Shown here piece after piece: positions 26,994 to 35,337 of a DNA stretch of 64,000 bases. The position numbers and the translations under genes are program-made. How positions within the stretch are numbered: the stretch's first letter is position 1; each line of letters begins with the position of its first letter. The notes beneath the pieces were generated by a model that made no database searches, was not told where the DNA came from, and was given only the letters and a program-made list of their open reading frames with translations. Source of the DNA: Halomonas elongata DSM 2581 (GTDB taxonomy: Bacteria; Pseudomonadota; Gammaproteobacteria; Pseudomonadales; Halomonadaceae); the NCBI RefSeq assembly GCF_000196875.2, contig NC_014532.2, forward strand, positions 496,001-560,000, read 5' to 3'.

Positions 26994-27548
26994 TCAGCGT
27001 AGGGTGGCGGCGACCCATCGCTCCAGACATGCCTTGGATAGCGTCTGCGGTGCGTAGGAGAGGCGGTAGGTCAGCGGTGCCATGATGCCATCCAGCAAGG
27101 CTTCGACCGTGGGCAGGGGCGTCTCGCCCCGGGCCTCGGCGCGGGACAGGATCAGTCGCAGCTGGTCCTGCTGGGCCTGCAGGCAACGCTGGCGTTGTTC
27201 CGTGCTGGCGCTGCCCAGGGTATCTGCCAGCATCTGTTGACCAGGAGTGGAGCGCATTTCTTCCATGTATACCCCGGCCCAGGCCATCAGATCGCTCTCC
27301 AGCGAGCCGGTATCCGCGACAGGGGCATCGGGCTGGAGCCGCTCGGCGGCCACGTCGGCCAGCAACTCCTTCAGGTTGCCCCAGCGACGATAGATAGTGG
27401 AAGGCGTCACGCCCGCTCGTTCGGCTACCTGCGGGACGGTGAGCTTGTCCCGTGGCACTTCCTCGTCAAGTGCCTGCACCGCTTCGTGTACGGCTCGTTG
27501 CACCCGGGCGCTGCGCCCGCCCGGCCTGACCGCTGATTTTTCGCCCAT
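26994..27548 (-). CDS. TetR-family repressor of the neighbouring MFS transporter
   Basis: The 184-residue product has a TetR helix-turn-helix (LTVPQVAERAGVTPSTIYRRWGNLKELLADVAAE, residues about 36-69) with a TetR_C_11-like ligand domain. It is divergent from the MFS gene at 27636. Two copies of GCAAA-N3-TTTGC lie in the 87-bp gap, one ahead of each gene, strongly suggesting local repression. Confidence 0.92.
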   Translation of the reverse strand: MGEKSAVRPGGRSARVQRAVHEAVQALDEEVPRDKLTVPQVAERAGVTPSTIYRRWGNLKELLADVAAERLQPDAPVADTGSLESDLMAWAGVYMEEMRSTPGQQMLADTLGSASTEQRQRCLQAQQDQLRLILSRAEARGETPLPTVEALLDGIMAPLTYRLSYAPQTLSKACLERWVAATLR

Positions 27549-27560
27549 AATTCCTCTAAC

Positions 27561-27573
27561 GCAAAATATTTGC
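27561..27573. promoter_or_regulatory. TetR operator half-site 1
   Basis: Palindrome GCAAA-ATA-TTTGC followed by TTTAAGGA. It lies 13 bases before the tetR start on the minus strand and matches a second copy 48 bases away. Confidence 0.7.
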
Positions 27574-27608
27574 TTTAAGGATCTTTAGGTCCTAGTCTCC
27601 AGCATATC

Positions 27609-27621
27609 GCAAATTCTTTGC
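27609..27621. promoter_or_regulatory. TetR operator half-site 2
   Basis: Palindrome GCAAA-TTC-TTTGC, again followed by TTTAAGGA, where AAGGA doubles as the MFS ribosome binding site. The copy sits 14 bases before the MFS ATG. Same-phase repetition with the first copy (48 bp) suggests cooperative binding. Confidence 0.7.
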
Positions 27622-27635
27622 TTTAAGGAACGTCC

Positions 27636-28832
27636 ATGGCCATGCCACTCGAGGCGACGGTGGAGAACGCCGGCCCGTCGCGCCAACTGCTCTTCTACAC
27701 GCTGGTGCTGGTCGCCTTCCTGGCGGCTTCCGGCGTGCCCACGCCGCTGTATCCGCTCTACCAGTCCAGTTGGCATTTCTCCACGCCCATGCTGACCCTG
27801 GCATTCGCGCTCTACATGTTCACCTTGCTGCTGGCCCTGCTGACGACCGGCAAGCTCTCCGAATATATGGGCCGGCGGCCGGTGATTCTCATCGGGCTGG
27901 TGATCGAGATTGCCTCCATGCTCTGCTTTCTGGTGGCTCACGATCTCACCATCCTGCTGGTGGCTCGCGCGCTTCAGGGTTTGGCCACGGGGATCGCCAC
28001 CAGCGCGCTGGGTGCCGCCATCATCGATACCGATCATCGACGCGGCCCCGTCCTGGCGAGTGTCGCGCCTCTCGTCGGCATGGGGCTCGGCGCGCTGTGC
28101 TCGGGCGTGCTGGTGGACCTGGCACCATATCCCATGCGCCTGGGCTTCATCCTGATGACGGCGATCTTCATCTGGCAACTGATCGGCCTGCGGGGAACCC
28201 GGGAAAGTGTCTCGCCACGCTCCGGGGCTCTGGCCTCACTGCGGCCGACCGCGCGTATCCCGGCGCCGGTACGGCCCACCTTTCTACGCGTGATTCCCGC
28301 CTGCATCGCCTCCTGGTCGCTCGGCGGGTTCAGCCTTTCGCTGGGGCCGGTATTGGCCAGGCAGGTCTCCGGCATCGAGACTTCCATGATCGGCGGTGCC
28401 ATGGTCAGCCTGCTTTCGATGATGGGGGCCGTCGGCGTCTGGAATCTGCGTCGTCAGAAGACGCGCCGCATCCTGCTGTTATCCAGCATCCTGTTGCCGC
28501 TCGGGGTAAGCATCGTGCTGCTGGGTGTAGCGACCCATAGCATCCTGACCCTGCTGATAGGCTTCGCCATTGCTGGTCCAGGCTTCGGTGGCGGCTTCAT
28601 GGGGGCCATGCGCGCCATCATGCCGCTGGCGCCTGACGGTGGACGCGCCTCCCTGATGGCCGTGCTCTACGTGGTCAGCTACCTCTCCGCCAGCCTGCCC
28701 GCAATGGTGGCCGGCAATGCCACTCAACATTTCGGGCTGGAGCCGACCGTCTACGGTTACGGCGCTTACGTCATCGCGCTGTCGCTGATGGCGCTGGTGG
28801 GAATGCTGAGTCAGAGGCAAGCGACAGCCTGA
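27636..28832 (+). CDS. MFS drug-type exporter
   Basis: The 398-residue protein has about 12 hydrophobic segments and the MFS motif A equivalent GKLSEYMGRRPVILIG after helix 2, with GLATGIATSALGAAIID near helix 4. Family members export drugs or sugars. Regulation by the divergent TetR gene through the paired palindromes is likely. The first ATG has AAGGA 7 bases upstream. Confidence 0.92.
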   Translation: MAMPLEATVENAGPSRQLLFYTLVLVAFLAASGVPTPLYPLYQSSWHFSTPMLTLAFALYMFTLLLALLTTGKLSEYMGRRPVILIGLVIEIASMLCFLVAHDLTILLVARALQGLATGIATSALGAAIIDTDHRRGPVLASVAPLVGMGLGALCSGVLVDLAPYPMRLGFILMTAIFIWQLIGLRGTRESVSPRSGALASLRPTARIPAPVRPTFLRVIPACIASWSLGGFSLSLGPVLARQVSGIETSMIGGAMVSLLSMMGAVGVWNLRRQKTRRILLLSSILLPLGVSIVLLGVATHSILTLLIGFAIAGPGFGGGFMGAMRAIMPLAPDGGRASLMAVLYVVSYLSASLPAMVAGNATQHFGLEPTVYGYGAYVIALSLMALVGMLSQRQATA

Positions 28833-29034
28833 TACAGGCCGATCATGTAACACCCGCTCCGTAGTGACTGATACGGTTTTTTCGCCATTTTCTGATCCTG
28901 TTATGGTTCTGGCTTTTCTGTCATCTTGGCCGCCTGGCAGGCACGCTTGCGGTGCCGTCTCGAGCGAGGCGGCGGGCCGATGGGAGGGGCGGGTGAATGC
29001 GCCCGTAATGATGGGCCGATATTCAGGGTGGTGA

Positions 29035-29688
29035 GTGGTTATCATGATGATATACGTTGCGTTTTTCCTGATCTTCGTGGGTGTGACGTTCGCGCTTTAT
29101 CAGGTGTACAGCGTGCACTACGCGATCAACTTCGAGGACGAGGAGGAACGGCCGGAGCAGGTGAACCAGGCCCTGAAGACGCTGGCCGACGAGGCAGAAG
29201 GATGTGTCGACGGAGAGCCGTCATCGGGATTCGTGCAGTCGGTGCAGCGTATTTTTGGTGATGGCGTCGATGCACGACTGGTGCTGGCGGCAGTCGCGTC
29301 CGGCAGTCAGAAGGCCTTCGCGGAGCCGCTGTTGCGTCGTAGAGGAAGAGTCGAGACGAATGGCGAACTGACCATCGCCCACCTGCCATTCTGGAAGACG
29401 CGTCCGCCGGTTCGCTATCGGCGTGGGCCGGTGCTGGTGTTCATCATGGTCTGCAGCCTGCTGGCGCTGTTCTGGGGCGGGATGAGCATCATTACGCTGG
29501 CGTATCCGGTGGCCGTGCCGGCGCTTGCCTGGGCCAACAGCCTGCTCGTGCTGACGGTGCTGGTCTATGCCTCGGCACTGCTGGCCTATGGAGCCTCGAA
29601 GCTCGATTTCTACCTTCACGACATCCAGCAGATCGGTCGACTGAACCGGAGTTTGAACGGCTCAGAAAGCGTCGACCAACTCACCTAG
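29035..29688 (+). CDS. Membrane protein of unknown function
   Basis: The 217-residue product has an N-terminal membrane helix (about residues 5-22), a soluble acidic segment, and two further membrane helices at about 133-155 and 162-185. I do not recognise the family. The first codon may be GTG at 29035 or ATG at 29044/29047. Its last 27 bases overlap the end of the convergent MocR gene. Confidence 0.7.
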   Translation: MVIMMIYVAFFLIFVGVTFALYQVYSVHYAINFEDEEERPEQVNQALKTLADEAEGCVDGEPSSGFVQSVQRIFGDGVDARLVLAAVASGSQKAFAEPLLRRRGRVETNGELTIAHLPFWKTRPPVRYRRGPVLVFIMVCSLLALFWGGMSIITLAYPVAVPALAWANSLLVLTVLVYASALLAYGASKLDFYLHDIQQIGRLNRSLNGSESVDQLT

Positions 29689-31071
29689 CGTCTTCATCGC
29701 CGCTTCGCTACGCGGCGTCCAGGGATGGCCGTAGCTCAGGCGCAGGCAGTGGCGAAAGCCTCGGGTGGCGGAGAAGATCGGACCCGGCGCCACGCTGATG
29801 CCCTGTTCCAGCGCCATGCGGAACAGGCGTAGCGAATCCACTCGCTCGGGGAACTCGAACCACAGGAAGTAGCCGCCGGCCGGGCGAGTGGCCCGGGTCT
29901 CGTCCGGGAAGCATCGCGAGGCTGCGGCCAGCATCTGCCCCTGCTGGGTCTCCAGGGCATGACGCAATTGGCGGAGGTGGCGGTCATAGCCACCGTGCTG
30001 GAGGTAATCGGCAATGGCCGCCTGGGCCGGCACCGAGGGCGAGATGGTCGTCATCAACTTGAGGCGCGAGATGCGCTCCGCAAAGCGGCCGCCCGCCACC
30101 CAGCCGACCCGATAGCCCGGTGCCAGACTCTTCGAGAACGAACCGCAGTGAATGACCAGGCCTTCGTCGTCGAACTGCTTCACCGGCTTGGGCGGCGAGG
30201 TGCTGAAGTGCAGTTCCGCGTAGGCGTCATCCTCGATCAGCGGCACCTGGTGACGCTTGATCAAGGTGTAGAGCTCGCGCTTTTTCTCCTGGTCGAGACT
30301 GGCCCCCAGCGGGTTCTGCAGATGACTCATGAACCAGCAGGCCTTGATGGGCAGCCGAGCCAGGCTGTCCGCCAGCACCGCAAGATCGATGCCCTCGCGG
30401 GGATGCACGGGAATTTCCACCGCCCGGAGCTTCAGGCGTTCCAGGATCTGCAGGCTGGCATAGAAGGCGGGGGACTCGATGGCGACCAGATCCCCGGGCG
30501 AGGTGACGCATTGCAGCCCTAGGTTCAGCGCCTCCATGGCGCCGCTGGTGATCACCAGTTCGTCGGGCGGCAGCGGCATGCCCTTCAGCGTATAGCGCAG
30601 CACGATCTGGCGGCGCAGGTCGGCATCGCCCGCTGTCATGTCTTTGAGAACGTCGTCGCCGGACATCCCGCGCAGCCCCTTGGCCATGCTGCGGGCCAGG
30701 CGCGCGAGCGGGAAGAGATCCGGACTGGGGAAGGCCGAGCCGAACGGCACGGTCGCGGTGTCCTGGAGCGAGTCGAGCACCGAGAATGCCAGCTCGCTGA
30801 CCGAGACGTCGGAGGCTTCCTGGCGACTCGGTGTCATCCTCGGCTCGTGCAGCACGCGCTGCGCCTGTTCGCGAACGTAATAGCCGGAACGGGATCTGGC
30901 CACGATCAGTCCGCGGTCTTCCAGCAGGTAATAAGCCTGAAAGACGGTGGAGGGGCTGATGCCGTACTGGCGGCTCGCCTGACGCACCGACGGAATCCGC
31001 CCGCCCGGTGCCAGCACCCCGTTGCGAATCAACTCGGCGATCTCGTCGGCGAAGCGTTCGTAGCGTTTCAT
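29662..31071 (-). CDS. MocR-type regulator (GntR DNA-binding + PLP aminotransferase fold)
   Basis: The 469-residue protein has a GntR winged helix at residues 1-70 (YERFADEIAELIRNGVLAPGGRIPSVRQASRQYGISPSTVFQAYY) and a fold-type I aminotransferase domain with PLP Lys at residue 314 (GSFSKSLAPGYRVGW) and DAYAELHF upstream. MocR proteins use PLP chemistry to sense metabolites rather than to catalyse. There is no obvious divergent target; the region upstream to 31437 is non-coding. Confidence 0.92.
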   Translation of the reverse strand: MKRYERFADEIAELIRNGVLAPGGRIPSVRQASRQYGISPSTVFQAYYLLEDRGLIVARSRSGYYVREQAQRVLHEPRMTPSRQEASDVSVSELAFSVLDSLQDTATVPFGSAFPSPDLFPLARLARSMAKGLRGMSGDDVLKDMTAGDADLRRQIVLRYTLKGMPLPPDELVITSGAMEALNLGLQCVTSPGDLVAIESPAFYASLQILERLKLRAVEIPVHPREGIDLAVLADSLARLPIKACWFMSHLQNPLGASLDQEKKRELYTLIKRHQVPLIEDDAYAELHFSTSPPKPVKQFDDEGLVIHCGSFSKSLAPGYRVGWVAGGRFAERISRLKLMTTISPSVPAQAAIADYLQHGGYDRHLRQLRHALETQQGQMLAAASRCFPDETRATRPAGGYFLWFEFPERVDSLRLFRMALEQGISVAPGPIFSATRGFRHCLRLSYGHPWTPRSEAAMKTLGELVDAF

Positions 31072-31437
31072 CGGTGGCCCGGCTGCTTCAGAGAGGCAAT
31101 TTCACCATGGCCAACACGGCAGTGAAACCCTTGGACCAGGAACATCCGCTCGATCACCGGCCATTACTGGCCTGCTAAAAAGGGGCGTGGAACAGTTTTG
31201 GAGACTTCTTAAGCAGCTACATCGCGCCAGACTACCAGGGAAGTTCGCCCGGCAAGACGCTGTTGCAGGCTGCCGAAGAGTGGGCGCCGAGCCTGGAAGT
31301 ACGTCCCCTGGCCGGCTATGTTTCTGCCCACAAAGGGAGCGTCAGAGGGCACACGGCATAGCCGTACAGTGACCGCTACTGGTAGCAGCTCGGCGTCTCC
31401 ATCGAACGCAATGGCAGAGCAACGCATGAGGTTAGGC
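31072..31437. other. Non-coding stretch between the MocR and VOC genes
   Basis: Contains the MocR promoter region. Short open frames in it give Arg/Ser-rich translations and no recognisable product. No hairpin or repeat of note was found. Confidence 0.4.
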
Positions 31438-31788
31438 ATGAAGGTCAAACGCATCATGGCCAACACGGCAACGGAAGACCTCGACAAGGCGGAGGCCTTC
31501 TACGGCGGTATTCTGGGCCTGGAGCGGCTCATGGATCATGGCTGGTTTCGCACCTACGGCTCGGACGAACGGATGCGGGTCCAGGTGAGCTTCGGCGCCG
31601 AGGGCGGCTCGGGCACCGAGGTGCCTGACCTCTCCATCGAAGTCGATGATATCGAGACAGCGCTGATGCGTTTCGAGGAAGCGAGCGTGCCCATCGAATA
31701 CGGCCCCGTCAGCGAACCCTGGGGCGTGCGGCGCTTTTACGTCCGCGACCCGTTCGGCAAGCTCGTCAATATCCTGCAGCACGAGTGA
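31438..31788 (+). CDS. VOC family protein
   Basis: The 116-residue product has the VOC strand pattern: MKVKRIMANTATEDLDKAEAFYGGILGL at the start, VRRFYVRDPFGKLVNILQHE at the end with the metal-binding Glu near the C-terminus. The ATG at 31438 follows GAGGTTAGGC. Function is not determinable; it stands alone. Confidence 0.83.
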   Translation: MKVKRIMANTATEDLDKAEAFYGGILGLERLMDHGWFRTYGSDERMRVQVSFGAEGGSGTEVPDLSIEVDDIETALMRFEEASVPIEYGPVSEPWGVRRFYVRDPFGKLVNILQHE

Positions 31789-32149
31789 GGAGGGCCGGCT
31801 GCCGGGCAGCACATAGTCCCGCGCATCGGTTTTCCTCCACGACGGTTCCCACCAGCATCGGCTGGAGCGGAAAGGCTGTGGGACAGGTACCGCCCCTGAT
31901 GCGGACCGCTTTGATACGCCAGGGACACAAGGCCGGTTTGCGGCACTTCGCCGTGATGGTATTGCGCCTGCAACCTAAATGACTTCTTTTACCGCTACAG
32001 TCAGGCGCGTCCGCTATCGCGCAGCGTAGAACGCTGTATTCGACGCGGATGCCCCTGGAGCCGCGACGCGATTCGGCTGCGGGCTCTTTGGCGTGGCCGT
32101 ATTCATGCCGGGATAGTGCCGCCTGATTCGTACATTGTATGGAAGTCCC
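31789..32149. other. Upstream region of the type I secretion operon
   Basis: 361 bases without a convincing gene. It presumably carries the promoter of the secretion genes that start at 32150. I see no clear operator or terminator. Confidence 0.4.
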
Positions 32150-33904
32150 ATGACCACAAGACCAGCGCCCACCATCCTGCAGCGGGCCCTGAAGGCATGT
32201 CGTCCCTTTTTTCTGTCCGCAGCGCTGTTCAGCCTGTTCATCAATCTGCTGATGCTGGTGCCGCCGCTTTACATGCTGCAGGTCTACGATCGCGTGATAA
32301 CTTCGCGCAGCCTCGACACACTGTTCATGTTGACTCTGATCGTGGTCTTCCTGTTCATCGTGATGGGAGGCCTGGAAATCGTGCGCTCTCGGCTGCTGGT
32401 GCGGCTCGGTAATCGCCTCGACAGCATGGTCAATCATCGTCTGTTCGAGGCGATGTTCCAGAACGGCATACGCCAGCCCGGTCGTGCGAGTGCGCAGCCA
32501 CTAAACGACCTCGCTACGCTGCGACAATTCCTTTCCGGCAACGGCCTCTTCGCATTCTTCGATGCGCCCTGGACCCCGATCTACATCGGTGTGCTCTTCC
32601 TGTTCGATGTATGGTTCGGCGTGTTCGCGCTGGCTGCCGGTATCCTCCTTTTCTTGCTGGCGCTCACCAACGAGTGGGCCACTCGTGGACTGCTCGCTGG
32701 TGCCGGTGAAGAGCAGATACAGGCACAGTCACTGGCGAACGCCAATCTGCGCAATGCCGAGGTGCTGCATGCCATGGGCATGATGCCGGGCATCCGAAAG
32801 CGCTGGGCGGAGCGTCATCAAGGCTTTCTGCTTCAGCAATCCAGGGCCAGCGATCGGGCCGGAACGTTGGCCAACCTCTCTAAGGTGCTGCGGCTGCTGG
32901 CGCAGTCGCTGATTCTGGGGCTCGGGGCGCTGCTGGTGCTGGAAGGAGACTTGACCCCGGGCATGATGATCGCCGCCTCCATCCTGATGGGGCGGGCGTT
33001 GGCACCGATCGATCAGGTGATTGGCGCCTGGAAGCAGTTCGTCGGTGCCCGAGGGGCCTACGGTCGACTTCAGACGCTGCTGCGCTCGGTGCCGCAAGAG
33101 GAGGAGCGCATGTCGTTGCCGGCACCGAAAGGCGAGGTGAGCTTCGAGCAGGTCGTCGCCGTGCCGCCAGGGGGCAAGATTGCCACCCTGCGTGGTCTCG
33201 ACTTTCGGGTCGCCAAGGGCCAACACGTCGGCGTGATTGGTCCCAGCGGCTCGGGCAAGTCGACGCTGGCGCGAGTGTTGCTCGGTATCTGGCCGGCGCA
33301 GGGTGGCACCGTGCGTCTCGACGGCGCGGATATCGCCCAGTGGGCACGGGAAGAGCTGGGCCCTTATGTCGGCTATCTGCCACAGGATATCGAGCTTTTC
33401 GACGGCACCATCAGCGAGAACATCGCGCGTTTCGGGGAAATAGATGCCGAGCGGGTCGTCGAGGCGGCGCGTCGTGCTGGTGTGCACGAGATGATCCTGC
33501 GCCAGCCGGATGGCTACGACACCCGGCTTTCGTCTACGGAGGGCGTGCTCTCCGGTGGCCAGCGCCAGCGCCTCGGCCTGGCCCGAGCACTCTACGGTGA
33601 CCCGGTACTGGTGGTGCTCGATGAGCCCAACGCGAACCTGGACGATGCTGGCGAACGTGCGCTCGGCGAGGCGCTCAACCGGCTGAAGGCGCAAGGCACG
33701 ACGCTGTTCGTGATTTCTCATCGTGAGCGCGTGCTCAAGAGTGTCGACACCCTATTGGTACTGCAGGAAGGCCAGCCACGTTTCTATGGACCCAAGGCCG
33801 ATGTCATTGCCCAGCTCAACAGCAGCAAGCGCCACCTGCAAGCCGCCAGGTCGGCCGGTGGAAGGCCTCGGGCATCCACGGACGGTCATGTCGTCTCCCA
33901 GTGA
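32150..33904 (+). CDS. Type I secretion ABC exporter (PrtD-type permease/ATPase)
   Basis: The 584-residue protein has an N-terminal six-helix membrane domain and a C-terminal ATPase: Walker A GPSGSGKST (residues 364-372), signature LSGGQRQR, Walker B VLVVLDEPNANLD. The PLYMLQVYDRVITSRS and FFDAPWTPIY segments are typical of the PrtD/HasD/AprD subgroup without an N-terminal C39 domain. It starts the operon with the HlyD and TolC-like genes. It powers secretion through a channel spanning both membranes; cargo probably includes the two giant proteins downstream on the opposite strand. Confidence 0.93.
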   Translation: MTTRPAPTILQRALKACRPFFLSAALFSLFINLLMLVPPLYMLQVYDRVITSRSLDTLFMLTLIVVFLFIVMGGLEIVRSRLLVRLGNRLDSMVNHRLFEAMFQNGIRQPGRASAQPLNDLATLRQFLSGNGLFAFFDAPWTPIYIGVLFLFDVWFGVFALAAGILLFLLALTNEWATRGLLAGAGEEQIQAQSLANANLRNAEVLHAMGMMPGIRKRWAERHQGFLLQQSRASDRAGTLANLSKVLRLLAQSLILGLGALLVLEGDLTPGMMIAASILMGRALAPIDQVIGAWKQFVGARGAYGRLQTLLRSVPQEEERMSLPAPKGEVSFEQVVAVPPGGKIATLRGLDFRVAKGQHVGVIGPSGSGKSTLARVLLGIWPAQGGTVRLDGADIAQWAREELGPYVGYLPQDIELFDGTISENIARFGEIDAERVVEAARRAGVHEMILRQPDGYDTRLSSTEGVLSGGQRQRLGLARALYGDPVLVVLDEPNANLDDAGERALGEALNRLKAQGTTLFVISHRERVLKSVDTLLVLQEGQPRFYGPKADVIAQLNSSKRHLQAARSAGGRPRASTDGHVVSQ

Positions 33905-33984
33905 GTCGATGACGACGTTTTCCCCGTTCGTCGTGCACGCCTGGAAGCTGACTCATATTTGCGCAATCCCGGAGAGAGAAATCC

Positions 33985-35334
33985 ATGAGTGTCGTGGCCT
34001 CGGCCTCTTCATCCACGTCGGCACTGCCGGCCTCCACCTCGCTACCGACCAGCGGTCGCGCGGCTCACTGGATCGGTATCGCCATTGTACTGATCGCTTT
34101 CGGCGGTTTCGGTTCCTGGGCGGTGCTCGCCAGCCTCTCGGTGACGGTGGTCGCCAGTGGCACGGTATCGGTCGAGTCGTTCAAGAAGACGGTGCAGCAC
34201 TTCGAAGGCGGTATCGTCTCCCGCATTGACGTCGACGACGGAGATCGAGTCGAGCAAGGGCAGACGTTGATAGTGCTCGACAACACCCAGTCGCAGTCTC
34301 AGCTAGAGATCGCTCAGGCCAAGGCTTTCACGGCCGGAGCGCAGAAGGCACGCCTGATCGCCGAGCAGCAGGGTAAAGAGACACTGACATTTCCCCCGTC
34401 ACTGGTCGAACAGGCCTCGGGCAACGCCGAACGCGAGCAGACGCTGGCGGTGCAGAGGAGTCTCTTCGTTTCTCGGCGAAGCTCTCAGGAAGGTGAGTTA
34501 GGTGCGTTGGCGGCCCAGAGCCGACAGTTCCGCGAACAGATCGAGGGACTCGAGCAGAACATGGCGATCAATAGGGAGCGCATCACGTCTCTCAATGCCG
34601 AGGCCGACGACTATCGCTCACTGTTTCGTGCCGGTCTTGGCAACAACCAGCGTATCCGCGAGCTGGAGCGACAGGTGATGCAATATCGTGCCGACAGCGC
34701 CGAGTCCAAGGCGCAAATCGCGCAGTTACGCTCCCGGATCAGTGAAAACACGTTGCGTGCCCAGGTGCAGCGACAGAACTATCACAAGGACGTCAACGAG
34801 CAACTGCGCGAGGCCCAGTCGCAGCTCGAAAGTTCCCGTGAAAAGGCGCAGGCCCTGAGTGATCGGGTGCGGCGCACGACCATCACCGCCCCGGTCGCCG
34901 GAACGGTGGTGGGCTTGACCACACACACCATCGGCGCGGTGATAGAGCCTGGCAAGCCGGTCATGCACATCGTCCCCAGTAGCGATGGCTTCATGATCGA
35001 AGCGCGCATCCCCGCTCAGGAAGTCGACAATGTCTACCCCGGCGCACATGCCAATATCCGTTTCAGTGCCTTCAATCAGCGTCGCGTTCCGGTGATGGAT
35101 GGTGTCGTGCGTCACGTCTCTGCCGACAGCTTCGAGGACGAATCGACCGGTGTGAATTACTACAAGGCGCGTGTCGATGTCTCGCCCGATGACCGGGAAG
35201 AATTGGGCGACGATCTGCAGTTGCTCTCCGGCATGCCGGCCGAGGTGATGATTGAAACCGGCAAGAAGACGCTGGCCGAGTATCTGCTTCAACCGGTGAC
35301 CGACATGCTGCGCCGTGCGCTGCGTCAGGATTGA
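33985..35334 (+). CDS. HlyD/PrtE-family type I secretion adaptor
   Basis: The 449-residue protein has one N-terminal membrane helix (about residues 29-52), a lipoyl-like segment (VESFKKTVQHFEGGIVSRIDVDDGDRVEQGQTLIVLDN), long coiled coils between about 100 and 290, and a beta-barrel end with RRTTITAPVAGTVVGLTTHTIGAVIEPG and ARIPAQEVDNVYPGAHANIRF. This is the membrane-fusion adaptor linking the ABC exporter to the TolC-like channel. It begins 80 bases after the exporter and ends 3 bases before the channel gene. Confidence 0.93.
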   Translation: MSVVASASSSTSALPASTSLPTSGRAAHWIGIAIVLIAFGGFGSWAVLASLSVTVVASGTVSVESFKKTVQHFEGGIVSRIDVDDGDRVEQGQTLIVLDNTQSQSQLEIAQAKAFTAGAQKARLIAEQQGKETLTFPPSLVEQASGNAEREQTLAVQRSLFVSRRSSQEGELGALAAQSRQFREQIEGLEQNMAINRERITSLNAEADDYRSLFRAGLGNNQRIRELERQVMQYRADSAESKAQIAQLRSRISENTLRAQVQRQNYHKDVNEQLREAQSQLESSREKAQALSDRVRRTTITAPVAGTVVGLTTHTIGAVIEPGKPVMHIVPSSDGFMIEARIPAQEVDNVYPGAHANIRFSAFNQRRVPVMDGVVRHVSADSFEDESTGVNYYKARVDVSPDDREELGDDLQLLSGMPAEVMIETGKKTLAEYLLQPVTDMLRRALRQD

Positions 35335-35337
35335 GCG

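Noticed and set aside
31185..31437. Possible small gene or transposase remnant upstream of the second VOC gene
   Set aside because: No motif, inverted repeat or target duplication was visible; short frames have random-like composition.
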